Both the position numbers and the translations under genes were made by a program. From NCBI RefSeq assembly GCF_009728995.1, contig NZ_VTZW01000009.1, forward strand, positions 491,644 to 555,643: a stretch of 64,000 bases of DNA, in the 5' to 3' direction. The stretch comes from Streptomonospora sp. PA3 (GTDB lineage Bacteria; Actinomycetota; Actinomycetes; Streptosporangiales; Streptosporangiaceae). The notes under the pieces are model-generated. The model was not told the origin of the DNA, ran no database searches, and was given only the letters and a program-made list of their open reading frames with translations. Below are positions 7,773 to 16,425 of this stretch, piece by piece. The stretch's first letter is position 1. Every line of letters begins with the position of its first letter.

Positions 7773-8959
7773 CCACCACCCGCTTCCACGTCTCCACCCG
7801 CAGGGGCGCCGGCACCCGCGGCGGGCCGCCCGATGCGGCCGGACCGGTCGCCGTGGCCGCCGAGGGGCCGAGGATCGGGTCGCTGTGCAGCGGCTACGGC
7901 GGCCTGGACCTGGGCGCAGCCGCGGCCCTGGGAGGCGCCCACCTGGCCTGGGTCGCCGACACCGACCCCGACATCGCCCGCCTGCTGGCCGCACGGTTCC
8001 CGCAGGTGCCCAACCTCGGCGAGCTGGCCGCCGCCGACTGGGACCGCGCCGCTGCGGTGGATGTGATCACCGCCGGCTTTCCCTGCCAGGACATCTCGGC
8101 CGCCGGTCGCGGCGCCGGAATCGTGAAAGGAAACCGATCCGGTGTCTGGAAACACGTCGTTCGTGCCGTTCGCCGTCTTCGACCCCGACTCGTGCTCTTG
8201 GAGAACGTGGCCGCCCTGCGGTGGAAGGGGCGCGGCCTCGACACCGTACTGGCAGACCTGGCCCAGACGGGGTATGACGCGCACTGGTGCAGCGTTCGCG
8301 CCAGCGACGTCGGCGCCTGCCACCGCCGCGACCGGGTGTTCGTTGCTGCCCACCCCCGCGGCCAGCGACAACGGACGGGGAACACCCTCACGCCGACGCC
8401 GTGCCGGCGGACACCAGGTGCGCCTGAGCGACACGGCCTGCGACCTGGCGGCAGGCGCGGACACCCGGCCGCCGACCCCACCGGCGGGTGCCCCGCCGCC
8501 CCTGCTGCCCACACCGCTGGCCAACGACGCCACCAAGGGCAGCGCGAGCCGACGCGGATCACGGGGCGATCTGACCCTGCCCGCCGCCGTGGCACTGCTG
8601 CCCACCCCCACTGCACACTGACCGGCCCCACCACCAGCCCCGACCGCGCCGCCGGCGCACACACCACCCGAGCCGACCCGCGGTGGGGCGCCTACGCCGA
8701 GGCGATCCACCGCTGGGCGGCGGTGGTAGGCCGTCCCGCGCCGGCGCCCACCGAACCCGGCCGCACCGGCCGACCCCGGCTGAGCGCGGCCTTCGTCGAA
8801 TGGATGATGGGCCTGGAACCCGGCTGGGTCACCGACCCCGACCTCGGGCTCAGCCGCGCCGCCCAGCTTCGGGCCCTGGGCAACGGCGTCGTCCCCCAGC
8901 AGGCCGCCCACGCCTTCGGCCTCCTCTTCCACGACCGAGCCCAGGCCCAGGACCCGTGA
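7769..8959 (+). CDS. DNA (cytosine-5) methyltransferase with out-of-frame TRD segment
   Basis: 396 aa from an ATG overlapping the previous stop. The catalytic half is complete: motif I (SLCSGYGGLDLG), motif IV with catalytic Cys (GFPCQDIS, about residue 107), ENV motif VI and the motif VIII region HRRDRVF. The C-terminal motif IX/X block is also intact (FVEWMMGLEPGWV, ALGNGVVPQQ). Between about 8345 and 8650 the translated sequence is Arg/His/Pro-rich nonsense, while the +1 frame (ending 8621) reads like the missing target-recognition region, with LLPTP repeated three times. Two compensating frameshifts would explain this. The protein may therefore be an inactive or altered-specificity enzyme. 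Confidence 0.75.
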   Translation: MTTTRFHVSTRRGAGTRGGPPDAAGPVAVAAEGPRIGSLCSGYGGLDLGAAAALGGAHLAWVADTDPDIARLLAARFPQVPNLGELAAADWDRAAAVDVITAGFPCQDISAAGRGAGIVKGNRSGVWKHVVRAVRRLRPRLVLLENVAALRWKGRGLDTVLADLAQTGYDAHWCSVRASDVGACHRRDRVFVAAHPRGQRQRTGNTLTPTPCRRTPGAPERHGLRPGGRRGHPAADPTGGCPAAPAAHTAGQRRHQGQREPTRITGRSDPARRRGTAAHPHCTLTGPTTSPDRAAGAHTTRADPRWGAYAEAIHRWAAVVGRPAPAPTEPGRTGRPRLSAAFVEWMMGLEPGWVTDPDLGLSRAAQLRALGNGVVPQQAAHAFGLLFHDRAQAQDP

Positions 8960-9100
8960 GCACGCATCCGCGTCGATGCGCCCGGTTCCTCTCCGCCGCA
9001 GCCGCACCACCCCGACGCCCGCCGCGTATCCGCCGCACCCGGTCCCGACGGTGAGCCCACGCCCGCCGGGACGCCGCCCCGACCGCAAAGGGATTCCTGC

Positions 9101-9427
9101 ATGCGTATCGCCGACGCCGACACCCGCGCCCGCATCATCGCCGACCTGCGCGCGCTGGCCGACGACCTGGACGCCCGGCCCGCGGTGCCCGTGCCCGAGA
9201 TCGCCGAACTCGCCGTGACCTACTTCCCCTCCGGCACCGACAGCGAGCAGATCGTCGAGGTCGACCGCGCGGCCGAGCTGCTGGGCACGGTGGCCCGCTG
9301 GTGGGGCGAGCACTATGTTGCCGAGCTGCGCATCGGCGCCGCCGCCTACCGGGCTGTGGCCATTCCCGACCTGCACAAGCGTCGCCATGAGGCGCTGATG
9401 AGCTACCGCGACAACGTCATCCCCTGA
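9101..9427 (+). CDS. small hypothetical protein (108 aa)
   Basis: ATG start; AAAGGGA lies about 8 bases upstream. The protein is acidic and mostly helical (ADTRARIIADLRALADDLDARP), with an aromatic patch ARWWGEHYVAEL and no transmembrane segment. No family was recognised. It sits between the methyltransferase operon and another small gene of the mobile element. Its composition and codon bias match its neighbours. Confidence 0.6.
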   Translation: MRIADADTRARIIADLRALADDLDARPAVPVPEIAELAVTYFPSGTDSEQIVEVDRAAELLGTVARWWGEHYVAELRIGAAAYRAVAIPDLHKRRHEALMSYRDNVIP

Positions 9428-9537
9428 TGCGCCGTCGCCATCCTCCGCTGCCGCTCCCATCCCGGGCCGGGCGGTCCCGCCGCGCTGGGCCCGTCCGGCC
9501 CGTGGCCGCCACGTTTCGCGCCGTGAAGGAGGAACCT

Positions 9538-9849
9538 GTGCCCACCCCTGTGACGATCGACGAGACCGCCGGATGCGCCCGACCCCACAGCTACACCTAC
9601 ACCCGCGTCGTCGACCTCGCCGGGCGCCGCGTGCGCGCCCGAATCCGCCGTGACTACTACGCCTTCCAAAGCCACGCGGTCGCCGAGGTCCTCAGCGACG
9701 CCCTCACCTGGACTCACCTGACCCAGGTCGAGGCCGACGACTGGCACGGCGCCACCGCCGAGCCCCACGCCCGAAGCCTCGACGCCCGGGCCGAGCTCGC
9801 ACCCCTGGCCGACCGGCTGATCGAGCGCGCCGTGGCCATCCTCCCCTGA
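9538..9849 (+). CDS. small hypothetical protein (103 aa)
   Basis: GTG start with AAGGAGGAA about 5 bases upstream. The sequence begins VPTPVTIDETAGCARPHSYTYTRVVDLAG and contains a strand-rich RVRARIRRDYYAFQSHAVAEVL block, giving a compact alpha/beta look. No known domain was recognised. It is the last small gene before the DUF2637 membrane protein and may share an operon with it. Confidence 0.6.
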   Translation: MPTPVTIDETAGCARPHSYTYTRVVDLAGRRVRARIRRDYYAFQSHAVAEVLSDALTWTHLTQVEADDWHGATAEPHARSLDARAELAPLADRLIERAVAILP

Positions 9850-9962
9850 GCGGCCGGCCGCCCCACCCGCCTGCGGCACCCATCGTGATCGGACGAGGGC
9901 CGCAGGGCCGGGCCGCCGGGGGCGTCACCGACGACCGGTGAGGTGTGCGAAAGGGGAGTGGT

Positions 9963-10865
9963 GTGGCCACCGAGGCGGAACTGCGGCGCATCCGGCGCGC
10001 CGGACGCACCCTGGACTACGCCCTCACGGCCGTGGCCGCCGGAGCGCTGGCCTTCTCCACGGTCAACGTGGCCCTGCTGGCCATCGCCCACGGGGTGCCG
10101 GCCTGGATCGCCTGGCTGCTGGAACCCCTCGTCGGGGTGGCGCTGTGGGCCGTACTCTCCTCGGACGCGGTCCTCTCGCGCTACGGGCGCAGCGCCGGAG
10201 GCTGGGCCTGGGGCCTGCGCACCTTCGCCGGGGTGGCCACGCTGACGCTGAACATCTGGAGTTCGGTGTTCGCCGGCACTGGCCGCCACCTGGCCTTGTC
10301 GCCGGATCCGGCCGGGATCCTGCTGCACGCCATCGCCCCGATTCTGCTGATCCTGCTGGCCGAGGCCGCGCCCCGCTACCGTGCGGCCTTCGCCGCCATC
10401 ACCGCCGACCTCACCGCACAGACCGCTTCGCCAACGCCCCAGCCGCCCTCGACCGTCGGGGATGAATGCTTCCAGGACGACCGGCATCCCCGTCCGGAAT
10501 CTCCGACGGCACCGGTACAGGAGGGCTCCGCACGCCCCGGTGCCACTGCGGACGCCGACCCCGCTGCGCACGATTCGCCGCACGATGGTGCGGCCGCACG
10601 TCGCCTCACACAACCGAGGACCGCAGCCACGCTGGCACCGGCCTTCGGGCTCAATCCGCCCCCGCCAGAGCCCGCCACAGCCGCCAAATCGCGCCGCCGC
10701 CGGCGGGAGCGCACCGACGCCCGCGCCCGCTCGATCCTGCTGCTGGAACCCGACATCACCGGCGCCGAACTCGCCCGCCGCCTCGGCGTGGCCCCACGCA
10801 GCGGCCAGCGCATCCTCGAACGCATCACCACGGAGGAACCCAAGGAGAAAGGCACGCACCCATGA
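9963..10865 (+). CDS. DUF2637 membrane protein (SpdB-like), C-terminal HTH
   Basis: 300 aa from a GTG with AAAGGGGAG about 6 bases upstream. Residues 15-130 contain four predicted membrane helices (ALTAVAAGALAFSTVNVALL and WIAWLLEPLVGVALWAV are the clearest), the pattern of DUF2637 proteins. These are typical of Streptomyces integrative elements and plasmids, where relatives are tied to intramycelial spread. A Pro-rich linker leads to a C-terminal helix-turn-helix (GAELARRLGVAPRSGQRIL, residues about 262-280). The stop overlaps the next start. The role in transfer is inferred from family context. Confidence 0.75.
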   Translation: MATEAELRRIRRAGRTLDYALTAVAAGALAFSTVNVALLAIAHGVPAWIAWLLEPLVGVALWAVLSSDAVLSRYGRSAGGWAWGLRTFAGVATLTLNIWSSVFAGTGRHLALSPDPAGILLHAIAPILLILLAEAAPRYRAAFAAITADLTAQTASPTPQPPSTVGDECFQDDRHPRPESPTAPVQEGSARPGATADADPAAHDSPHDGAAARRLTQPRTAATLAPAFGLNPPPPEPATAAKSRRRRRERTDARARSILLLEPDITGAELARRLGVAPRSGQRILERITTEEPKEKGTHP

Positions 10866-11035
10866 CCCCTGTCACCGATCCGCTCACCCGCCGCCCCAGC
10901 ACCCGTCCCGGGGCACGGAGTTTTCTCGCGAATCCGCTTGCCCCACGCCCCCGAGTCGCGCCTGAATCCCACCCGGCCCCCGCCCGGGGGCCCGCAACCG
11001 TCCGCTCCGCAACGCAACGGGGGTGGTGCCGATGA
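10862..11035 (+). CDS. very small coupled ORF (57 aa)
   Basis: ATG overlaps the upstream stop (ATGA at 10862-10865), and its own stop overlaps the next start in the same way, so it is likely translated within the operon. The product is Arg/Pro-rich (ARSFLANPLAPRPRVAPE) with no recognisable domain. It may be a real small protein, or only a coupling leader between the DUF2637 gene and the excisionase. Confidence 0.4.
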   Translation: MTPVTDPLTRRPSTRPGARSFLANPLAPRPRVAPESHPAPARGPATVRSATQRGWCR

Positions 11036-11304
11036 CGTGCGCACCGCTGACCAGGCAGGAGCTGGAGAAGCTGCCGCCGGTGCTGGACCCGCCCACGGCC
11101 GGGCGGCTGCTGGGCATCGGCCGCACCACCACCTACTCCCTGCTGGCCGCCGGGGCGTTCCCGGCCCCGGCGTTTCGGGCCGGCAAACGCTGGCGCATCC
11201 CCACCGCCGGGGTGTGCCACCTACTCGGCATCGCCTACCCGCCCCCGCCCGCCCGTGAAACATCCGAGTCCCATGAGGAGGAGGCTGATGACACGCATCA
11301 GTGA
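11032..11304 (+). CDS. xis: excisionase / MerR-type HTH DNA-binding protein
   Basis: 90 aa from ATG 11032, coupled to the preceding ORF. The core LDPPTAGRLLGIGRTTTYSLLAAGAFPAPAF (read as PPTAGRLLGIGRTTTYSLL) followed by KRWRIPTAGV is the helix-turn-helix plus wing of the excisionase family. It lies directly in front of the integrase and overlaps its start by 17 bases, the classic xis-int order in actinomycete integrative elements. It probably steers the integrase toward excision. Confidence 0.85.
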   Translation: MTCAPLTRQELEKLPPVLDPPTAGRLLGIGRTTTYSLLAAGAFPAPAFRAGKRWRIPTAGVCHLLGIAYPPPPARETSESHEEEADDTHQ

Positions 11305-12754
11305 AGGCACCACGTTCAAACGCTGCGGCTGCGCCGACCCGGCCACCGGCAAGCGCCTGGGCGCGGCCTGCCCCAAGCTCAAGCGCCGCAACGGCAGCTG
11401 GAACCCCGGCCACGGCTCCTGGGCCTACCAGATCGAGCTACCGCCTGCTTCCCCCGGCAAGCGCCGCCAGGCCCGCCGCACCGGCCTGGCCTCCCACGAG
11501 GCCGCCGCCGCGGCCCTGGAGCGCATCCGCGCGCTGCTGGAACTGGCCGAGGACGACTACACCCGCACCCAGATCGCCGACCTCATCCAGCGCATCCACC
11601 GCACCCGCGCCCCCCTGCCCCAGGTCGAGGAGGTCCGCGCCCGCCTGCTGGGCGGGGCGGTCACCGACGAGGTGCCCACCGTGGGCGAGTGGCTGCACAG
11701 CTGGGTCGCCTCCGCCGACATCGCCGCCTCCACCCGCCGCAGCTACCGCCAGCACATCCGCACCCACCTTGAGCCCCACCTGGGCCCCATCCCCCTGGAC
11801 AAACTCCGCCTGGTCCACATCCAGGCCTGCTTCGACGCCCTCGAAGAGCGCAACGCCCACATCCGCGCCTGCCGCGCGTCCGACGACGAAAAGACCCGTG
11901 CGTCGGTGCGCGGCCAGCGCATCGCCTCGCCGGCGACCCAGCACCGCATCCGCGCCACCCTGCGCCGCGCCCTCAACGTCGCCATCTCCCGACCCGACCT
12001 GCCCATCACCCTGAACCCCGCCGCCCACCTGGTGCTGCCCAGCTGCCCGCGCCAGCGCCCCCTGGTCTGGACCCGTGAACGCGTGCAGCGCTGGCGCCGC
12101 AGCGGCGAGGTCCCCGGCCCGGTCATGGTCTGGACCCCCGAGCAGACCCGCACGTTTCTGGAGCGGGCCCGACGCGACCGGCTCTACGCCCTGTTCCACC
12201 TCATCGCCTTCAAGGGCCTGCGCCGCGGCGAGGCCGTCGGTCTGCCCTGGAGCAACACACGCCTGGAGGACCAGGCCATCGACATCCGCACCCAAATCGT
12301 GCAGCTGGGCTGGGAGACCACGGAATCGACCCCCAAGAGTGAGGCCGGCCAGCGCACCATCACCCTCGACGCCGAGACCACCCGGGTGCTCAAACGCTGG
12401 CGCAGGCGCCAAAACCGCGAACGCCTGGCCGCCGGCCCCTACTACTGCGACACCGGCCTGGCCTTCACCCACCCCGACGGCAGTGCCCTGCACCCGGCCC
12501 AGGTCACCCTGCTGTTCCAGAGGCTCCAGCAGGAGGCCGACCTGCCGCCCGTGCGCCTGCACGACCTGCGCCACGGCGCCGCCTCGCTGAGCCTGGCCGC
12601 CGGCGTCGACGTCAAGATCGTCTCCGCCGAGTTGGGCCACGCCACGACCACCTTCACCCAGGACGTCTATCAGAGCGTGTTTCCCCAGGTGGCCCGCCAG
12701 GCAGCCGAGGCCACCGCCGACCTGATCACCGGGCGTAGCGCCCACCAGGCGTGA
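11288..12754 (+). CDS. int: tyrosine recombinase / site-specific integrase
   Basis: 488 aa; ATG preceded by GAGGAGGAGG. It has a long N-terminal arm-binding region with a Cys-containing start (RCGCADPATG), a core-binding SAM-like domain (VGEWLHSWVASADIAASTRRSYRQH, from about residue 130) and a complete catalytic domain. Catalytic residues are visible as R in GLRRGEAV (about 311), HDLRHG (about 424-429), ELGH (about 448) and the nucleophile Y in TQDVYQSVF (about 460). It catalyses integration and excision of the element, probably at a tRNA gene. The tRNA-Lys at 24,862 is the best visible candidate, although it lies 12 kb away. Confidence 0.93.
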   Translation: MTRISEGTTFKRCGCADPATGKRLGAACPKLKRRNGSWNPGHGSWAYQIELPPASPGKRRQARRTGLASHEAAAAALERIRALLELAEDDYTRTQIADLIQRIHRTRAPLPQVEEVRARLLGGAVTDEVPTVGEWLHSWVASADIAASTRRSYRQHIRTHLEPHLGPIPLDKLRLVHIQACFDALEERNAHIRACRASDDEKTRASVRGQRIASPATQHRIRATLRRALNVAISRPDLPITLNPAAHLVLPSCPRQRPLVWTRERVQRWRRSGEVPGPVMVWTPEQTRTFLERARRDRLYALFHLIAFKGLRRGEAVGLPWSNTRLEDQAIDIRTQIVQLGWETTESTPKSEAGQRTITLDAETTRVLKRWRRRQNRERLAAGPYYCDTGLAFTHPDGSALHPAQVTLLFQRLQQEADLPPVRLHDLRHGAASLSLAAGVDVKIVSAELGHATTTFTQDVYQSVFPQVARQAAEATADLITGRSAHQA

Positions 12755-12781
12755 ACACTCACCACCGGGTCCCCGCGCCGT

Positions 12782-12815
12782 CGGCGGCCCCGCCGCACCA
12801 ACGGCAGGGCCGCCG
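12782..12815 (+). terminator. stem-loop downstream of the integrase
   Basis: Perfect 9-bp inverted repeat CGGCGGCCC / GGGCCGCCG with a 16-base loop, 28 bases after the integrase stop. There is no T-run, as is common for terminators in very GC-rich actinomycetes. Confidence 0.45.
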
Positions 12816-12860
12816 CCCCGCATCTCCCCGCCGCTTGTTTCCGCGTGGAAGGAGCCGCCC

Positions 12861-13196
12861 GTGTCTGCCGAGTCCCGCAGCGTCCACCTCAGCGACCCCG
12901 TCCTCAGCCAGGACGTGCTGCTGGCCAACCTCGCCGACTCCATCGCCGGCCACCCCTCCGACCGGCTCCTGAAGACCCTGGCGTGGTTGTTCACCGCCCA
13001 CGTCAACGACCGCCTGCAGCCCGACTACACCTGGATCCCCCGGTATGCCGCCCTGATCGGCCCCTACGGCCGAAGCAACGGGCCCAGCCTCGATGAGATT
13101 GAGCGGCTCATCCGCCACAGCTTCGAGGACTTCCTGCTGCTAATGCCCGGCAGCAGTTACGGCGACAGGGCCGGAGGCAAGCTCCGCGGGCAATGA
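12861..13196 (+). CDS. small hypothetical protein (111 aa)
   Basis: GTG start with GGAAGGAG about 7 bases upstream. The product is helical and amphipathic (VLLANLADSIAGHPSDRLLKTLAWLFTAHV, read in part), with a proline/tyrosine-rich middle (YTWIPRYAALIGPYGR). No family was recognised. It is the last gene with the high-GC codon bias of the element before the lower-GC restriction cassette begins. Confidence 0.6.
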   Translation: MSAESRSVHLSDPVLSQDVLLANLADSIAGHPSDRLLKTLAWLFTAHVNDRLQPDYTWIPRYAALIGPYGRSNGPSLDEIERLIRHSFEDFLLLMPGSSYGDRAGGKLRGQ

Positions 13197-13373
13197 GATG
13201 AGGCCGATGGGCGGGGGACAAGCTGATGGGGAGGCATCCGCGGACGGACCTTGTCCAAGCCGGTGGACGGGAACCTTCGGCCGCTCCGCCTGGAGTCCTC
13301 ATTGATCTCCGACAGTACTGTAGGGCTTTGCGTTTCCACTGTTTCGTCAGTGACACCTGCAAGGATGGGAGCT

Positions 13374-14453
13374 ATGACTATGCACGGGGTGGCGATCTCC
13401 CTCTTCGCCGGGTGCGGCGGTCTGGACCTCGGGGTGGAGCGGGCCGGATACCACGTTCGCGCTGCCCTCGAATGGAACCGCGACGCCGCCGACACCATGG
13501 ACAAGAACTTCGCCCTCCACGCGCCCGTCATCCGCAAGGACATCCTCCAGACCCCCACTGACGAAATCCTTGAGGCAGCAGGCCTGGGTGTCGGCGAGAG
13601 CCTGGACCTTCTCGTGGGCGGGCCACCGTGTACTCCCTTCTCCAAGTCCGGTTTCTGGCTGGACTGGAAGCGCAACGGCCTGGATGCCGACGCGTCGCTG
13701 CTGCAGGAGTACACGCGCGTGCTTTCTGAGGCCCAGCCTCGCCACTTCGTGCTGGAGAACGTCTACGCCCTCACCTACAACAACCGGGCAAGTCGTCCGG
13801 CCTACGAGCGGCTGCTGCGAGAGATCGAGGAAGCCGGCTACACCTACAGCGCGAAGGTGCTCAACGCGGCGGACTACGGGGTTCCGCAGTCGCGGCCGCG
13901 ACTGTTCATCATCGGTGCGCGCAAGGGCGAACCGACGCCCGAGCTGCCCGCACCGACCCATGGAGGAAAGTGGGAGCGCCGAGCGACCGGCAACGAGGCC
14001 ACTCCTCATGTAACGGCAGGCCAGGCGCTAGAGGGTCTCATCGCTGACCCCGAGCCCGGCGAGGATGTCGGCGGGCGCTACGGGCATCTGCTGCCCGACA
14101 TTCCCCCCGGGGACAACTACCTCTTCTACACCGAGAAGCGCGGCCACCCGGACCCCCAGTTCAAGTGGCGCGGTAAGTACTGGTCCTTCCTGCTGAAGCT
14201 CTCTCCCGACAAGCCGTCGCCAACCATCCAGGCCCAGCCCGGTCCCTACATCGGCCCCTTCCATTGGGAGAACCGGCGCCTGCGGGTTCCCGAGATCAAG
14301 CGTCTGTTCAGCTACCCCGACGACTTCGAGCTGGTGGGCACACGCAACTCAATCCAAGCTCAACTGGGCAACTCGGTACCTCCGCTACTAGCGGAAAAGG
14401 TGGTTCGATCGCTGCTCGCCGAGCGGCCACACCCCGACACGGGCCCACAGTGA
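13374..14453 (+). CDS. DNA (cytosine-5) methyltransferase of a type II R-M system
   Basis: 359 aa; ATG 13374 (MTMHG) follows AAGGATGGGAG, and ATG 13380 is an alternative. All C5 motifs are present: SLFAGCGGLDLG (I), LVGGPPCTPFSKSG with catalytic Cys near residue 86 (IV), LENV (VI), a QSRPRLF block (VIII) and QLGNSVPP (X). It is followed, with a GTGA overlap, by vsr and then by a SacI-family endonuclease, so it should protect the host DNA at the cognate site. GC content and codon choice are lower than in the flanking genes, suggesting separate acquisition. Confidence 0.93.
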   Translation: MTMHGVAISLFAGCGGLDLGVERAGYHVRAALEWNRDAADTMDKNFALHAPVIRKDILQTPTDEILEAAGLGVGESLDLLVGGPPCTPFSKSGFWLDWKRNGLDADASLLQEYTRVLSEAQPRHFVLENVYALTYNNRASRPAYERLLREIEEAGYTYSAKVLNAADYGVPQSRPRLFIIGARKGEPTPELPAPTHGGKWERRATGNEATPHVTAGQALEGLIADPEPGEDVGGRYGHLLPDIPPGDNYLFYTEKRGHPDPQFKWRGKYWSFLLKLSPDKPSPTIQAQPGPYIGPFHWENRRLRVPEIKRLFSYPDDFELVGTRNSIQAQLGNSVPPLLAEKVVRSLLAERPHPDTGPQ

Positions 14454-14878
14454 ACTCCTGGACGAGCACAGCCCGTGGACAGCATCTGCGCGGTCGTCAG
14501 AAGGAGGACACCGAGCCCGAGATCCTGCTTCGCAAAGCGCTGCATGCGCTGGGGGCCCGGTTCCGCCTCCACCGCCGGCTGGCTAAGGGGTGCACCCCCG
14601 ACCTCGTTCTGCCAGGGCGCCGCCTGGCAGTGTTCGTCGACGGCGACTACTGGCATTCCTGCCCCGTTCACGGCCGCAAAAGGCGTTTCACCGGCCCGAA
14701 CGCGGAACGGTGGGAGGAGAAAATGGCCAGGAACAAGGAGCGGGACGTCCGCAGCTCCCACTTGGCACAGGAGGCGGGATGGACTGTCGTGCGTGTGTGG
14801 GAGTGCACAGTCCGAAAGGATCCGCAGGCGGCCGCACACGCCGTCCTAGCCGGGGAGTCTCCCCCGCCAGCGCCCTGA
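14450..14878 (+). CDS. vsr: very short patch repair endonuclease
   Basis: 142 aa from a GTG whose last two bases form part of the methyltransferase stop. It shows the Vsr hallmarks: the N-terminal block EPEILLRKALHALG, the catalytic strand PDLVLPGRRLAVFVDGDYWH (Asp near residue 51), a C-H-rich loop (CPVHGR) and the VVRVWE strand. Vsr nicks next to T:G mismatches made when 5-methylcytosine deaminates, so it repairs mutations caused by its partner methylase. Length is normal for the family. Confidence 0.95.
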   Translation: MNSWTSTARGQHLRGRQKEDTEPEILLRKALHALGARFRLHRRLAKGCTPDLVLPGRRLAVFVDGDYWHSCPVHGRKRRFTGPNAERWEEKMARNKERDVRSSHLAQEAGWTVVRVWECTVRKDPQAAAHAVLAGESPPPAP

Positions 14879-15031
14879 GAACATCTGGTGGCAGCCGCGC
14901 GCCCCTACCTCTGCCATAGGCTGGGCGGCTTGCAACCTGCGCGTATCGGCAAAATCCGCAACTAGCCGTGTCCGAGCGGATATGGAAACCTTGGCTGCTG
15001 TCCAGAGGTCGATCTGAGAGCTTCGGCGGTC

Positions 15032-16195
15032 ATGGCATCAGGCAGCACGGGTAAGACCTATCTGCAGGTCAACAAGGCGAAGGCGCGGGAGAACTTCCTC
15101 ACGGCCTTGGAACAGGCGACATCAGGCGGGCCTCTGCCTGAGGAGTGGGTCGAGCGCTCGCGCCAGGTGGGGCGCAGCAGCAGCATGACCCATACTCCGA
15201 TCCTCGGAACGGCGCTGCTGGCCAAGGCGACGAACCGCGACGTTGATGCGCTCGCCCTGCAGAGAAACATCCATCGCGGCTACTCCGCCCGCGGACTCGC
15301 CAAGGAAGTCCTCGTGCCGCTGTGCGTGGAGCACGGGATCGACTTGCGGACGAAAGGCGCGGAGCCGCTTAATAACCAGCCCTTCTTCGCTCAACCGAAG
15401 ATCATCAAGGAACTGGTCCCCGAAACCGACCCCACCGCGCGTAAAGAGCTCGAGTACCTGATCGCCTGCCTGGAGAAGGCCGACTTCCTCGAAGGAGAGG
15501 ACGCGGTCGCCGCCCTTGCAGCGTTCCTCCGGGTACGTATCGAGGACGGGGACAAAGCAACCCTCCTGGAACTCGAGGCGGGGCAGCTGGGACTGTACGA
15601 GCTTGCGCAACTGTCCACAGAGTTCATCAACGTCAATCGGGAGGGCGGCCGACGAGGGCAGGCATTCGTTGCGGCTTGCTTGGACGTGATGTTCCCCGGC
15701 AAGGTCCGTGCTGATGCGATCAACGACCCCAGCCGCAGAGTGCCTGGGGATGTGGCCGTCGAGGCAGCGGTCACGTCTTCGGGGGACACTATCGGGGCCG
15801 CCGACATTGCTGCGCGACCATCAGCGGGGATTGTGCTGAGCGCCGAGGCCAAGCAAAAACCCGTCACCCCAAGTGAGGTGCTGCAATTCGTCGAGCGTCT
15901 CGCCGCGGCGGGGATCGACAAAGGAGTCTACGCCGCCCTCGACCCGAACCAGCCCGATCTCGGCACTCGCGTCCTAAGCCAAAAGAGCCTGGAGCGCAAC
16001 GGTGTTCTACTGCAGATCGTCACTGAGCCCCGTGAACTGCTGGAGCTAGCGATCCAGTGGTCGCCGAAACCTATCCGGGAGAGTTTGCATGAGTTCCCGC
16101 AGTTGCTTGTGCTTCGCTTGAAGGACTTCCACTGTGGCCGGAACAGCCAAGAGGAGTGGGCCGAGATGCTGGCGCAGGAGTTCCCGCAGAAGTGA
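15032..16195 (+). CDS. SacI-family type II restriction endonuclease
   Basis: 387 aa; GTCATGGC start region 154 bases after vsr. The first ATG is used because the N-terminal helices (YLQVNKAKARENFLTALEQA) start there. The C-terminal half holds a PD-(D/E)xK-like core: RRVPGDVAV (Asp near residue 239), then AEAKQK (E-x-K near 270), then the conserved-looking GIDKGVYAAL strand. This matches the general pattern of the SacI family (RE_SacI). With the C5 methylase and Vsr it forms a complete restriction-modification cassette. GAGCTC specificity is inferred from the family and is not shown by the sequence. Confidence 0.72.
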   Translation: MASGSTGKTYLQVNKAKARENFLTALEQATSGGPLPEEWVERSRQVGRSSSMTHTPILGTALLAKATNRDVDALALQRNIHRGYSARGLAKEVLVPLCVEHGIDLRTKGAEPLNNQPFFAQPKIIKELVPETDPTARKELEYLIACLEKADFLEGEDAVAALAAFLRVRIEDGDKATLLELEAGQLGLYELAQLSTEFINVNREGGRRGQAFVAACLDVMFPGKVRADAINDPSRRVPGDVAVEAAVTSSGDTIGAADIAARPSAGIVLSAEAKQKPVTPSEVLQFVERLAAAGIDKGVYAALDPNQPDLGTRVLSQKSLERNGVLLQIVTEPRELLELAIQWSPKPIRESLHEFPQLLVLRLKDFHCGRNSQEEWAEMLAQEFPQK

Positions 16196-16204
16196 GCCGC
16201 GGTC

Positions 16205-16420
16205 GCATCCGCCGACGGGTCATCATGGCGTAGCCCATCCGGGAGCCGCCGCTCGATGCCCATGCCGTGCACGCGTTGCTTAGCCCCTCAGCGTGCGCCG
16301 ATCTCGACGTGACCGCGCCCAAGCGTGGTGACCGCCGATCGCCGCCGACTCGCGCTACCGGAGGTCACGACGCTGGGCGCGGCCCAGCGCCCCTTCGTGG
16401 CCGCTCATTCCCGCACGTAC
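16205..16420 (+). pseudogene. decayed copy of the 3' end of the Cas3/Cas8-like gene
   Basis: This stretch aligns by eye with 23,575-23,765, the last about 65 codons of the fusion gene: CATCATGGCGTxG, then GATGC-CATGCCGTGCA, then GACGTGACCG, then CTGGGCGCGGCCCAGCG near the end. It carries many substitutions and an early stop (TAG in place of TGG at 16,231). It directly abuts the distal end of CRISPR array 1. The simplest reading is that a second cas locus once stood here and was largely replaced by the restriction cassette. Confidence 0.75.
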
Positions 16421-16425
16421 CTGTT

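Noticed and set aside
8142-8621. Independent gene in the plus-one frame of the C5 methyltransferase
   Set aside because: Not listed as a gene because it has no ribosome binding site and lies wholly inside a longer motif-bearing gene; it is kept as a finding.
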